The notes beneath the pieces are model-generated. The model saw only the letters and a program-made list of their open reading frames with translations. It was not told the DNA's origin and searched no databases. The translations under genes were made by a program, and so were the position numbers. Source: Archilochus colubris (taxonomy: Eukaryota > Chordata > Aves > Apodiformes > Trochilidae). From it: a DNA stretch of 64,000 bases. Positions 1-12,500 of this stretch are shown one piece after another. Numbering within the stretch: the first letter of the stretch is position 1; each line of letters starts with the position of its first letter. The DNA lies in assembly GCA_023079485.1 (NCBI GenBank), contig CM041083.1, forward strand, positions 108,665,554-108,729,553, given 5' to 3'.

Positions 1-815
1 GTTACAGGCTTGAGGAGGAGCAGCTGGAGAGCTGCCTGCTAGAAAAGGTCCTGGGTGTGCTGGGTGACACCTGGCTGAACATGAGCCAGCAGTGTGCGCA
101 GGTGGCCAAGAAGGCCAATGGCATCCTGGCCTGTATCAGGAGCAGTGTGGCCAGCAGGAGAAGGGCAGTGGTGGTCCCTCTGTACTCAGCACTAGGGAGG
201 CTGCAGCTCAAGTACCGTGTTCAGTTTTGGGCTTCTCACTAGAGAAAGGACATTGAGCTACAAGAGTCTATCCAAAGAAGGGCAACAAAGCTGGTCTGCA
301 TCAGAAATAGTGTGGCCAGCAGGACCCCTGTACTCAGCACTAGGGAGGCTGACATGAGTCCAAAGAAGGGCAACAAAGCTGATGGGGGGTTTGGAGCACA
401 AATCTTAGAAGGAACAGCTGAGGTAGCTGGGGTTGTTCAGCTTGGAGAAGAGGAGGCTCAGGGGAGACCTTATGGCTCTCTACAGCTCCCTGAAAGGAGG
501 GTGTTAAGAGGTGGGGATTGGTCTGTTCAATGATGTTGCAAGGACAGAACAAGAGGTAATGGCCTCAGGTTGCACCAGGGCAAGTTTAGGTTGGATGTCA
601 GGGAGAAATTTTTACTGAAAGGGTTATCAGGCACTGGAAGAGGCTGCCCAGAGCAGTGGGGGAGTCACCACCTCTGAAGGTATTTAAGAGTCGTTTAGAC
701 ATAGTATCTAAGGATATGGTTTAGTTAAGGACTTGTCAGTGTTAGGTTAACAGTTGGACTCAACGATCTTGAAGGTCTTTTCCAACCATGGTAATTCTAC
801 GATTCTGTAAAATAT
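1..815 (+). mobile_element. CR1 LINE relic, 3' part, internally rearranged
   Basis: Plus-strand CR1: remnants of the ORF2 C-terminal region ([24 protein letters not shown] peptide at 80-140), then the 3'UTR ending near 815 in a decayed CCATGGTAATTCTACGATTCTGT. Frames are broken. A segment is duplicated inside it: 138-205 recurs shortened at 300-352, and 271-293 recurs at 359-381. It probably lies in an ITSN1 intron. It continues left of the window. Confidence 0.9.
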
Positions 816-3458
816 AATGTAATCTAAAATAACGAGGACCTCAGTAACTGGAAAGAAATACCAGTGCCTAATTTTAAGTACTGCATGGCTTTATGCATGA
901 AGGACAACCTGTGTGCTTTAATACTAACCAGTTCTGTATGGAGATGAGGTCCTATAATTTGCCCACAGCAGATGTTTCCCTTTATTGGACATGTCTAGTA
1001 TCGAGGGTGCTTTCTAGCCTCTAGCAGGAGTCTCTTAGTGAATTGAATTAATGAATTATATTATTACAGCTGCAAGTGGAATTTGGATGTTCATAAAAGT
1101 ACTTTGCACAGTACTTTAGTGTCCATGAAAAACTAGCTGGAGACCTATGACCTGACATTTCTACTTGAAATGAAAAGCAACCCAGTTCTTATTGATGTTT
1201 GTAACACAAAGACAATAAAAATCTTTGTACTTCTGCACCGCATGAAGAAAATCCCTTATCAGAAAAGTGTCTCTTGCATGTTCTGCTCAGATTGAAGCAA
1301 ACTATTTTTCCAAATACTTGGTGTTCAAAGTCAGGCTGTTGAAGTTCAGAGTACTCCCTTTACATCCCACCTGGCTGGCTGTTAAGCCGTGCATCATGAT
1401 TCAAAATGTTAAACACTTTCTCTAAAAGTCTGGTGGTTGGAAACCACACCTCAAACCAAGGTCATTGGCATCTTTGAACAGGAAACTTCCATAGTCTCCA
1501 GAGAAAAATAACTGAACACATTGTTCACTTTTAATGAAGCTGACAGTGCATGGGGAGAACTAGTTCTGTTCATTAAACGTCGGTTTTACATTACAACTAA
1601 GAAAATGCAATGAAAGCATGAAATAGAAATTAAACTTTTGGCTTCTGAAATGTGCCAGGTGCTTTGATTATTTTGGCATAAAACTGATAATTCTGAAAAC
1701 CTTTTTTTCTTCAAGCAAAGTTTCAGTTGCATTTGCTGAAGGACTGCATAGGACCGTGTCTCAAAGGAGCATTATCAACATATTTATGCTTCCAACCTAA
1801 TCTGCTTGTAGATTCCAACCTAATCTCCTTCTTAATTGTAGAGGAAACTACTTGGACCCTCTGCATCTACTTTTCTTGTCTTTTTTTTTTTATTTATTTA
1901 TTTTTTATTTTTAGTGAAATCTAGCATCATCTTTTCAGGAGCACAGATGAGTTGAAGCAGCAGTTGAAGATAATCCATGAAAAACCTAATGGGGACCTTG
2001 CTAGCTAGTGTCTGAATATTAACTTTATATGCAAAGAACTGCACATCTGGGGCGTGATGTGATTAGGAGCAGTAGTGGTTCATTTTGTGAAAGCTTGTGC
2101 AAACATCTGATCTACACACTTCCCTGTCAGCTCTTAGTAGGTTGGTGTCATGATGCTGGTGAACATCAAAAAACAAACAAACAAAAAAAAGACCTGACCA
2201 TTTTAAACCACAGACAGTAAAGGTCCTCTTGAATCTTTTTCAGCCAGAAATTTTGGTACAGGAAAGCTTGTTTCAATGTGGAATACACTGAATTTACCCA
2301 TACCTTGCTGAGGGGCAGGGAAAAGAATTAAACTGAAGAATTTTGTTTGTGTAGAAAGAGTCATAACTAGTGCATTTTTAAAGTAAAATGTTTTCAACCT
2401 GTTTGCAATGATCTTTGCTTTTTGAAATGCATTTTCTGCAGAAAACTAAGAAAAATAGTTTTAAAAGTGAAACTGGAAGAAAACATTTTGTTTGACAGTC
2501 TCAAAAGAATTTAGTTAAACTCAGCTGAAAAATAAAAATACTTGCTTACAGGAAAAAAATATTAAATGTTTGATTCTTATTCAGACTAGAAAATAAAATT
2601 TGAAATTCTAGAATTTATATAAAAGTTCTAGTATCTACACAGGATTAACAAAAGGGAGGTGGTTTACTCTGAGGGAGAAAACTGAGTTCTTAGTTGCAAA
2701 CTTCTTGCATACCTTTAAAGTTCAAGGACAATAATAAACCCCTTTTGCTTGGTCTATAAATCAGTGCAATCTGTGGAGCGATCTCCACTGACCTTCATGG
2801 GTTCTGGCTCAAGAACTTCAAAAATTTGGAAACCATTTTCAATTGAAGGGTGAAGAGCTAAATAATCTCTGCAGGAACTTCTTCATTAGGATGCCTACAT
2901 TGGCTGGAAGGATAAAGGCTAACCTTGAATTTAGAGTATAAATAAGCTGAAACTCAAGGTGTCCATCAGAGCATTAAGGTCACAGTAGCACTCTTTCCTA
3001 ATTGTTTTCCCTTTGAGGACATCCTTAGGTTTTCTTTGGCAGTAATACCAGAGTAAGCCTTTGCTCCCCTTTTTTATTAATGGTCATCCATTTAGGGATT
3101 TGTTTTGCCATTTTAGTCCAGTTAAATGACATAAGTAAAGGGAACTGTGAACTTTGGAGTGAGGTTGGAAATGGACAGGTAGCGGTCATGAGGACTTTTA
3201 AGGTTTTAAGACTTTTAAGATGTTATCACATAGGAATGGCCTTGAATTAAAAAAAATAATAAAAAAATAATTAAAAAGTAAGTGTTAAATTGTTAAATGC
3301 AGTGTTTTGAAATGAAGCATTGTTAGTGTTGTGCCATCACATGAGAACAACAATTAGGTTGACAGGCAATAACTACTGTTTTTAATTGAACTACTTTCTA
3401 TCTGAATCGGTTTGCAAATGACTGTAAGTAAAATCTAGGATCCTTTTATGTTTTCCAG
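816..3458 (+). other. ITSN1: ITSN1 intron, unique sequence
   Basis: AT-rich DNA without recognisable exon, repeat or RNA gene. It contains a T/A-rich tract (1879-1912). I looked for the exon encoding the end of the fifth SH3 domain upstream of the DH domain and did not find it. Confidence 0.6.
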
Positions 3459-3580
3459 GGTGTGCAGACTTGCATCTTCTGGATATGTTGACACCTACTG
3501 AAAGAAAAAGACAAGGATATATCCATGAGCTCATTGTCACAGAAGAGAACTATGTCAATGATCTGCAGTTGGTCACAGAG
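3459..3580 (+). CDS. ITSN1: ITSN1 exon: start of DH domain (helix 1, CR1 region)
   Basis: Acceptor ttttccag ends at 3458 and donor gtaaga starts at 3581. The first two bases complete a codon begun upstream, predicted to be Trp. The peptide reads [20 protein letters not shown] and continues through [20 protein letters not shown]. The E-x-x-Y-x-x-D-L pattern is the conserved first helix of Dbl-homology domains, which contacts the GTPase switch I. This is the first exon specific to the long isoform. The fifth SH3 exon must lie left of the window. Confidence 0.95.
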
Positions 3581-6500
3581 GTAAGAAGGCATGGAAGTTT
3601 AGGAGCAGGTTTTAATCACTCATCTTTTTAATGTAAATTGGATCAATTATTTCAGCGTGTGAACTTCCTTGATATTGCTGCCATATCTGTATTAAATCTT
3701 CATATATATCTCTCTCTGTATCTATAGATATATTTAGATATATATGCATACATGTGTGTGTGGGTGCAACCAATGCCAAGCCCTTGTGTTCCCATCACCG
3801 AAACACTGCTGTTTAAAGCTTCATCCTAATAAACCCTTTTCCACTCCTGATTTTGAATGCTTATTTCTCAAGTGTATGTTTTTAAAGCTTGAAGCACTTT
3901 ATGTGCCAGTTACCCCATTCACAGTAGCAGTCAGTTACCACTTACTGTGATTTTCTTTAAATGTTACAAGATGCATTTCTTGTTTGGAAAAAAAGGGAAT
4001 TCATGCAGGCAACGCAAAATTCTTTTGCATTTCTCTATCAATTCTTTTGATAGAGAAGGAAAGCCCTTTCTGAAAAAGAGGTCAAGATTTGCAAACCTGA
4101 ATCACACTGAGATAAGCCAGAATTTCCATAAGAGAGTCTGAAGTAAAATGTATTTTAAGTTGTATTATTTAGACCTCTGATTAAAATTAGCAAGATTCAA
4201 ATGGATTATCCAGGTCATAATTAAATCAGCAACACAAATTTAGACTCTTCTCTTTTAAAACTGTATGCCACTCACAAACATATGTTTAGGGAATGCTATG
4301 GAATCTGTAGAACACCTCGTATTTGAAGTCAGTTCCACTGAGTGGCAAGTGTTACTCTGATGTGAAGTGTTCTCACCTCCAGGCTAAGGAAGTGAGCATC
4401 ATCAGTCTTAGTCACTTTGTTTATACTGAACATACACTTTCTAAATTGCTTCATTTTCTGAATCTGTAGATCTTCCAGAAACCACTAATGGAATCTGAGC
4501 TGCTAACAGAAAAAGAAGTTGCTATGATTTTTGTTAATTGGAAGGAGCTGATTATGTGCAATATAAAACTACTGAAGTGAGTTGTGGTTGTTTTTTTTTT
4601 TCTCCCTTCAAACTTAGCAATAACAAAATCATGGGTCTGTCCCCCAACTTCTGCTTTCAGCTGCATGAAAATATTTGCTGCTTATGCAAGTCGTTACCAA
4701 AAGGGCCTTGTGCTTTTCCTTGTTGGAAAAATCTAATTATTAATGCTTGTTGTGAGTTGTTCTTGTTGTAGAGATAAATCCAGCAGTTCTTTGCTGAGTA
4801 AGTATTTTCACTTCCTTTCTTTGTGGTGTACATGCACTCCAGAAGGCAAGATCAACCTCTCCCAAAGAGTAGTAGTGTCTGACAAGGCTACCCACAGTCC
4901 TGTCAGAGACTTTGACTTCCTCTGTCTCCATCACAGCCCATATCTATTTCTGTACTTATTATCTATGAGTGCAAAACAAGGCACAACAATCTCTGCCCCA
5001 CTTATTCTGAGTTAGCTTTAGTATTGTAGGTTTATAGCATCTGATTGAGCTGTTTTGTGAGAAACAGCATTAACAAAGCCTGGTTTCCTATGGATTTGTG
5101 TCCAGTGTACCCTGCACCCTTCTTTCTGAATTCTCTAAGCACCCCAACTCCTTACTATGAAACTCCACACCAGTGCAAGTACCCTTATTTCTCCCTTCGT
5201 TCCCTGTGGTCCATGATGGATCTGATCTTCCTATTTGCATCCTTCTCAGCCATCCCTGCTGCTTCAGCAAGACACAGTTACTGCTGTGGCTGGTTTGGAG
5301 GCACATGCATGCAGGTTCCCCATCTGGTGATTGCCAGAGAAACTGAGTAAGATTTGAGTTAAACCTGCATCTCTTAAGCAAGAGAAATAATCAAGTTCCT
5401 TGGTTTCCCTTATGAGCTGCTAATTTTTGTTGATCTTATAGGGATTTTATAGCCATTTCAGTTGTAAAAGACCCTTAAGATCACCAAGTCCATAACTTTG
5501 AGATACCTCTTTTTTTGTAAAATGTGTTTGAAAATTGCTTAAGAGCTTGGAAAGCTACGACAGTGATAAGGCAAAAGCAGGCAGCTCAGTGTGAATCAAC
5601 ATCCTTTCCAAAGGAAACCAGGCTAAAAACTAGAAGTGGCTTTTGAGTTTGAAGTAGTGGAAAGGTTTTTATCCCCCATTCAAGAGCATAGCTGTTATTC
5701 TCTTTCTAAACTTATAAAAAGGAAATCACATCCCTTTTTATAGGGTGTCTGATCTGACAGTGCAATAAGTTAATGTCAGTTAACAATTCAGTGACCACAA
5801 GAGGGAAAAATGTTATTGTCTAAGAGTGCAATCTTGACTATTTTATTCTTACAATATGCATTAAGCCTCACAGCTGGCCTATTTATTATTCAGGGGTCTC
5901 TTTATTTCAGTAGTGAATAAGGATTGAACCATTTGTTTCATAAATGAAGAATCATTCTTTGGTGGTCTACATATAAAACACCCATGACCTTTCCATGTTT
6001 AGGGCTTTACGTGTGCGTAAGAAGATGTCTGGAGAGAAGATGCCAGTGAAAATGATTGGGGACATTCTGACAGCACAGCTGCCACACATGCAGCCTTACA
6101 TTCGATTCTGTAGCTGCCAGCTCAATGGGGCAGCACTCATCCAGCAGAAAACAGATGAAGTCCCTGAGTTCAAGGAGTTTGTTAAAGTAAGAAATGAAGC
6201 AGTCACCATGAATTTCATACACAGTGAAGTCAGCTCATCATTTCACTGATCTGCAAAACATAGTCTCAATTAGTGCTCTGTGTTGGGCTAGAAAGAAGAA
6301 TCTTTAAACTTAAGCACTCATTGAAGGGGTGCATGTTTTCACTGAAGGAATACTTTTTTTTCAAACTCCTACAGAGCCATAAAATACTTTGTTTAATAAT
6401 GGTTTTGCTGTAAAGTGCCAGGACAGTAAGAAACAGTGAGTACTGGGACAGTAAGAAGAGGCCCTTCCTTGTACAAGTGTGGCAGGTGAAGAATATGTTA

Positions 6501-9500
6501 AAAATACAAGAAATTCTACTGTTCTGACATTGTTTGTGATCTGAGAACAGATTTAGCTCAGGCATGGTGTTCATTTGTTGCCTTACCTTTTTTTTTTTTT
6601 TTAAAGGAGCTCATTTTGCAGAATTTTAAGCAAACAAACTAACACCATTTTACCTCTCTAATGTTTCAGAGGTTAGCAATGGATCCTCGCTGTAAAGGAA
6701 TGCCACTATCAAGTTTTCTACTAAAGCCTATGCAACGGGTAACAAGATACCCACTAATAATTAAAAATGTACGTTCTTTTGCAAAGATGATGATTTTGAT
6801 GCTGCTTTGCTTAGAGCTTAATTACAGGGTAGTTACCCTATTTGTGCTAAGCTTTGTCACTGTTAGATATCTGATGTGCTAGGGAATGTGGGGTATCCTT
6901 TTATATTTGATCACACTAGAACAAATGCAGGAATTCATTTGGCCTCAGTGAAATGGCTCACTATTTCCATCAGAAGGAGTGGTGAAACTTGCACACAAAG
7001 AACAAGAAGGCAGTAAATGCTAAATTAAAACTTTAACATTCAGATCGCAGGAGTAATGGGTCAACGTTATGCTCATCCTTACCTTTTTTTCCACAGTGTC
7101 ATTGGCTTCCTATAGTATGGTAAATGACATTCAGTGTGCAAGCTTGAATGCCAGAATGTTGCAAGTTACCCTATGGCACAGCTCGTGTTGCTGGATAACT
7201 TACAACCCTTTCCTAACTTCTGTTTGCTGCCTAACGCTCACCATCCTCAATAGTGCTACTGAAGTTGGCCCAAGACTTGTGCAGAAAAGAATTATAAACT
7301 GGATGTTGGCGTTTAAGAGATTTCTTCATCAGTCGTGGATGTATTCTGTATGTGACTGGCATTTGCATGCTTATGTCAGAAGAGTGAGCAGTGTACTGAT
7401 GCAAACGTTCTGCAGGCATGCAGTCATTTCAGGTGTTTGCAAGCAGACTGTGAGTTCCTCTCTGTTTTTTCATGTTTGCCAAGGAGGAAAAGAAATTTGG
7501 AACTTACTGACTGTCTCTGATGAAAATAAAGAAATAGAAGTGTAGGGCTGACAATCTAAGTACATTGTGACTGTGGATAACAGCAAACGCTGATGTATTT
7601 TATTTATCTGCAGATAATAGAAAACACTCCTGAAAACCACCCAGACCACAGTCACTTGAAGCATGCTCTTGAGAAAGCAGAAGAATTATGTTCTCAAGTA
7701 AATGAAGGAGTACGTGAGAAGGAAAATTCAGATAGGCTGGAGTGGATCCAGGCTCATGTTCAGTGTGAAGGCCTGTCAGAGGTAAACAAAGAGCTATCTA
7801 GAGTATTGCAAATGTGGGCACACTTCTCCACCAGTCGGGAAGAATCCACGGCTCACTTATGGCACTGCATCAGGGAACAAACAGTGTAATTAATCAAGTC
7901 ATATAATCTTCAGTCCTTTGTTTTCATCTCTCTTTGGCGCCCTTTCACTCCTGCACGTAATCCTTTTCTGCTGCTTTTGCTAGTGCCTTCTACATGATAA
8001 ATGCTGCTTTTGTTGCCTGCCTCTGGACTGGAGCCAGGGTCAATGCTGCAATTTTCAACCACAACTTCCCAGTTTCATAGCTCTTTACAATATGGTGGTT
8101 ATGGTACTGATGTATCTCATCCTGAAGCTATACATGACCATCCTGGAGTGCTTTAAAACTCATCACAGAAAGTGTTTTTGCTGATAAAACTTTGTGTACA
8201 TTTCGAAAACTCAAGAATGCTGACCAAGTCTCTCTCAAAACTGCATAGAAACACTATCTCCCATTAACTATTATTTTGTAAATAACATGCAAAATTTCTC
8301 TACTGAAACTATGATGAAAAGATTGATGAATGATGGAGGATATTTTGATGGCTGCCTTATTATTTGTGAAGATAATAGAGGCAGACAGATCACAACTTGA
8401 TTTTCAAAGCATGCTTTGAGTTTTCTGTTCTAGAAGATTAAAAAATTACAAACACTGGTTATTTTATAAAATGGAAAACATTGAATTTCATCTTATGAAA
8501 TCTAACTCTTAAAAGAGAAAGACAAGTACAACGATTTCAGAAGAGTCAAAGTCACGTTCAGGAGTCTTAAAGCTACTACCTGAAGGAAGGTGGGTGTTCT
8601 TGCCTTCTGTACATGATGTCTTCCTCTAAAACATCAAAAATATTACCTGAATGATCAAGTGGCTGCTTGCTGACAAGTTAACACCAGTAGCATCCTGAAA
8701 TCTGTGGCAAGGAGTGATCTGATCTTCCCACAATTTTCTGGCTGAAGTGTTTCTAATCTGTAAGAGCAGCCTCTCCATATCTAGCTGTCCAGCCACCTAG
8801 GATGGCAAGGACTGTACCATCACCTAGTGGAAACAAACCTGAAAATGGCTCCTTAGGAAAGGGAAAGCTTCTACTCTTCTAGTAACCACCCCCAGATGAA
8901 TCTTGAATTCTGACAGTTCCAACCATGGTCAGCATCTGTCCCCTAATTCCTGATATCATGGATACACAAAGACAGGCTATCTGGAATTCCTTTGGTAGAT
9001 TTTAATGGGTGAAATTCAAACACAATTCAGAAATCCAATCCTTGTTGAGAAAGCTCAGCATTTGGAGAGGCCATTTGCATAACTACTGCTAATCCAGGAC
9101 AAGTCATCCTCGGCTCAGTTCTGCCCACAGAGATGCATGTGTGTGGCAGAGAAATTTGAAAGGAGGCACAAATGCTTTGGGCTTTCCTCTGACTGTCCAG
9201 GCCCTGCTCTTGCAACTAATAGGCTGCCTTAAAGTTAATTTTCACATAGGGTTTCTATGTGACTTGCACTGCTTATATTGCACCAGGCAGAGACATTGCT
9301 TGCCATCCCTGTGACACAAATTGAAACCGATGTCAGGACTCAAAACTATATTTGATCTCTTTCAGGGGAACCTCGATTGTTTTACTTTATACAGTGCGTT
9401 GTTGTTCTTCTTCTACTTTTCGCAGCAACTCGTATTTAATTCTGTTACAAACTGCTTGGGACCACGCAAGTTTCTGCACAGTGGAAAACTCTATAAAGCC

Positions 9501-12500
9501 AAGAGTAACAAGGAACTGTATGGCTTTCTTTTCAACGATTTCCTCCTCCTGACTCAGATCATAAAACCTCTTGGCTCTTCTGGCACAGACAAGGTCTTCA
9601 GCCCAAAGTCTAACCTGCAATATAAAATGTACAAAACTGTAAGTACCACTCCTAAATGGCAGCTAGGATGGTTGTGTGCTAACAGTGGGTATAGCAGGCA
9701 GCAGTTCCCATATTGGATGTGCAGGCAATAACCATTATGTAGAAGAGGTCTGAAAGCTTTGGCATATGGTAGGAATTCCAGGCACTGATGGTGAGAAAGC
9801 TGATAGTTTGGTTGAGTGGGATAAGAAAACATGCTTTTGAAGTTTTGCTGAAACCACCTCTTGAACAGATTCATGTTATGTGCATTAGGGAGTGATGGGG
9901 AGACATAGTATTTGCTGCTCTTTGTGGGAAAGGAGAGATTGCTGTGCTTCATGAGGTTGCTTTCTTACTTCAGAAGTGTTCCCAGAATCCGGAGGCACCT
10001 ATGTCTATGATACTAAGAAAGTTTCAAAAATTGTATGTCTGAAGAAAGATGGAAAGTAGGCAGAAGGGGAAAGATACTGCAGGCAGAAGATAAATCTATT
10101 GTGAATTGCTCTGTGTTGAATGCATCTGTTCAGATATTATGCAGTACAACTCTAGCTTTACCTAATGTTTTACAGCCTATTTTTCTAAATGAGGTACTAG
10201 TAAAATTACCCACAGACCCTTCTGGAGATGAGCCCATCTTCCATATCTCCCACATTGATAGAGTCTATACACTCCGGGCTGAAAGCATTAATGAAAGGTA
10301 AGTACCTGCACAGGCCATGCTAGTACTGAATTTGAAAAGGCTGGTGTATATGATGGATACATGCATAGCAGTCTCTAAGCAGTTTATTTCACAAGACTGG
10401 AGAATTCCTTCTGCTTGAGAATATGGTGATACTCAATATATGAAAACAAGGGAGAAATAATGTTTCCTGAATTCCAATGGCTAGGAAGGCTGATATATCT
10501 TGAGAGGGCTGGAGCCCCTCTCCTATGAATACAGGCTGAGAGAGTTGGGATTGTTCAGCCTGAAGAAGAGAAGGCTCTGGGGAAACCTTATAGCAGCCTT
10601 CCAGTACCTGAAGGGGGCATAGAGGAGATCTGGGGAGGGACTTCTAATGGGCATGTAGTGACAGGACAAGGGGGAATTGCTTTAAACTGGAAGAGGGGAG
10701 ATTTAGGTTAGATATTAACAGCAAATTCTTTAATGTGAGGGTGGTGAGACACTGGCACAGGTTGCCCAGGGAAGTTATGGCTGCTCTTTCCCTGGAAGTG
10801 CATAGGGCCAGATTGGATGTGGCTTTGAGCATCCTGGTCTAGTGGGACATATCCTTGCCCATTCAGGTGGGTTGGAACCAGGTGACCTTTGAGGCCTCTT
10901 CCAACCCACACCATTCTATGAGTCTCTATGGGCCATATGTCACAGCATGTTATGTTGGAAAGGAAGCCAAAAGATTCAATCCTGTGTTATTCTGTTAGCA
11001 TCCACCTGTTTGCTAGTGCCAGTGCAAGCATTTGTGTAGCTGTGTGTTGAATGAGACTCAGGAACAAGAAAGAATTAGAACCTGAAGCAAAAACCCACCA
11101 AACAAAACCCAGTTAGTTTTAACCTAGTTCAGTTCAGACTGAAACAGTTAAAAAATGGCAACCTCAAAACTTCAGCTGGTGGGTTGTGCCTCTGGCAAGC
11201 TTAAAGGTTATTAAAAAACAAAAGCTGAAAGTCTAGCAAAAAAAGCCCTCATGGTATAGACATGGCATTGTGCCAGCTTGCAAATGGCCCCCCCAAATTC
11301 TAATGAGTAAAACTGTTTAAAAAGTCTTTGCTCCGTGCCTGACCGTATTATTCATTATTCATTATGCATGCATCTTTTCTTGCAAAAGATCCTACTTCCA
11401 ATAGATCCCACTCATCCTTTGGCATGTTGTCTGTTCCTCTGTGCCACAGAATGAATGGGCAGGGTGGTTAGACCCTTGATGATAAAAACTGGCACGGCCT
11501 TTTCAACTTTAGACCTATTGCACAAATCAGAATATAGCAATAGTCATCTGCTCTGCATCACAGCACTCACTGTGACAGTGCAGAAACTCTGCACCACCCT
11601 CACCCTTCCTGGCTTGAGGAACTTCAGCCAGATGCTTAGGCACCCTGCACTGAACCATCAATGGGAGCAGCCAGATCTTCACATGCTGAACACCCTCCAG
11701 AGGTGCCTTCCTCTCTCTGTTCAGCCCTATCCAAATTTGTCCACTCCATTCCAGTGTTTTTATCTATAGAGGATACAGCCTTTGACATTCTTTTATGCCA
11801 GAATTGCTTGCTAAATAAATGCAGCATTTTAGGTGTGATACCTCCATGTTTCCATCATTCACCTTCATTTAATCAAGAGCAACAGAAATAAAACATTAGC
11901 ATCGATGAGTGATTTATTTGCCCATTTAATCTTGGAAGACCTTTATGATCAAAGACTTGCTGTACTTTTGAAACTGCAATTTACCACTTAGCAATGAGCT
12001 GGAAGACAAAATTGTCCTTAAGTGTTTTGTTTTCTTGAACAGTTCCCTGTACAGAATACAGATGAGTGTTCAGACCCAAATCCAGTGTAAGTGTAATCCA
12101 GGCCAGTGTAAGTAGCTGCAGTCCCCTGTAGAGCAGCAGCTCTTCATTTTGGGATCAGAAATGGACCCACAACTTCTAGATTCTCTCGTTTTGACTTGAC
12201 TCAGGTCTCACACTCCCTTGTATGACACAGCAATGCTTTAAACCCCTTGAGGTTCCTTTTTACCTCTCCTTCCACACTTTTTGTCTGTCAGTCTTTCTAC
12301 TCAATCTCTTAATTAGTAATAGATTTCCAAGAAGGGAACATAGGGAACCATGGTCATTCATCACCTGATGCTTACTGAGTTATGCTTCATGTGTCTGGAG
12401 GCTCAGAAGGGTTTTGGTGTGAAACCTCAGGCATCAAGACAATTTGCCACCTCTGCAGTGTAGCTGTCTTGTATCTAGTGGCTACAAGAAGTTAGTTTAT

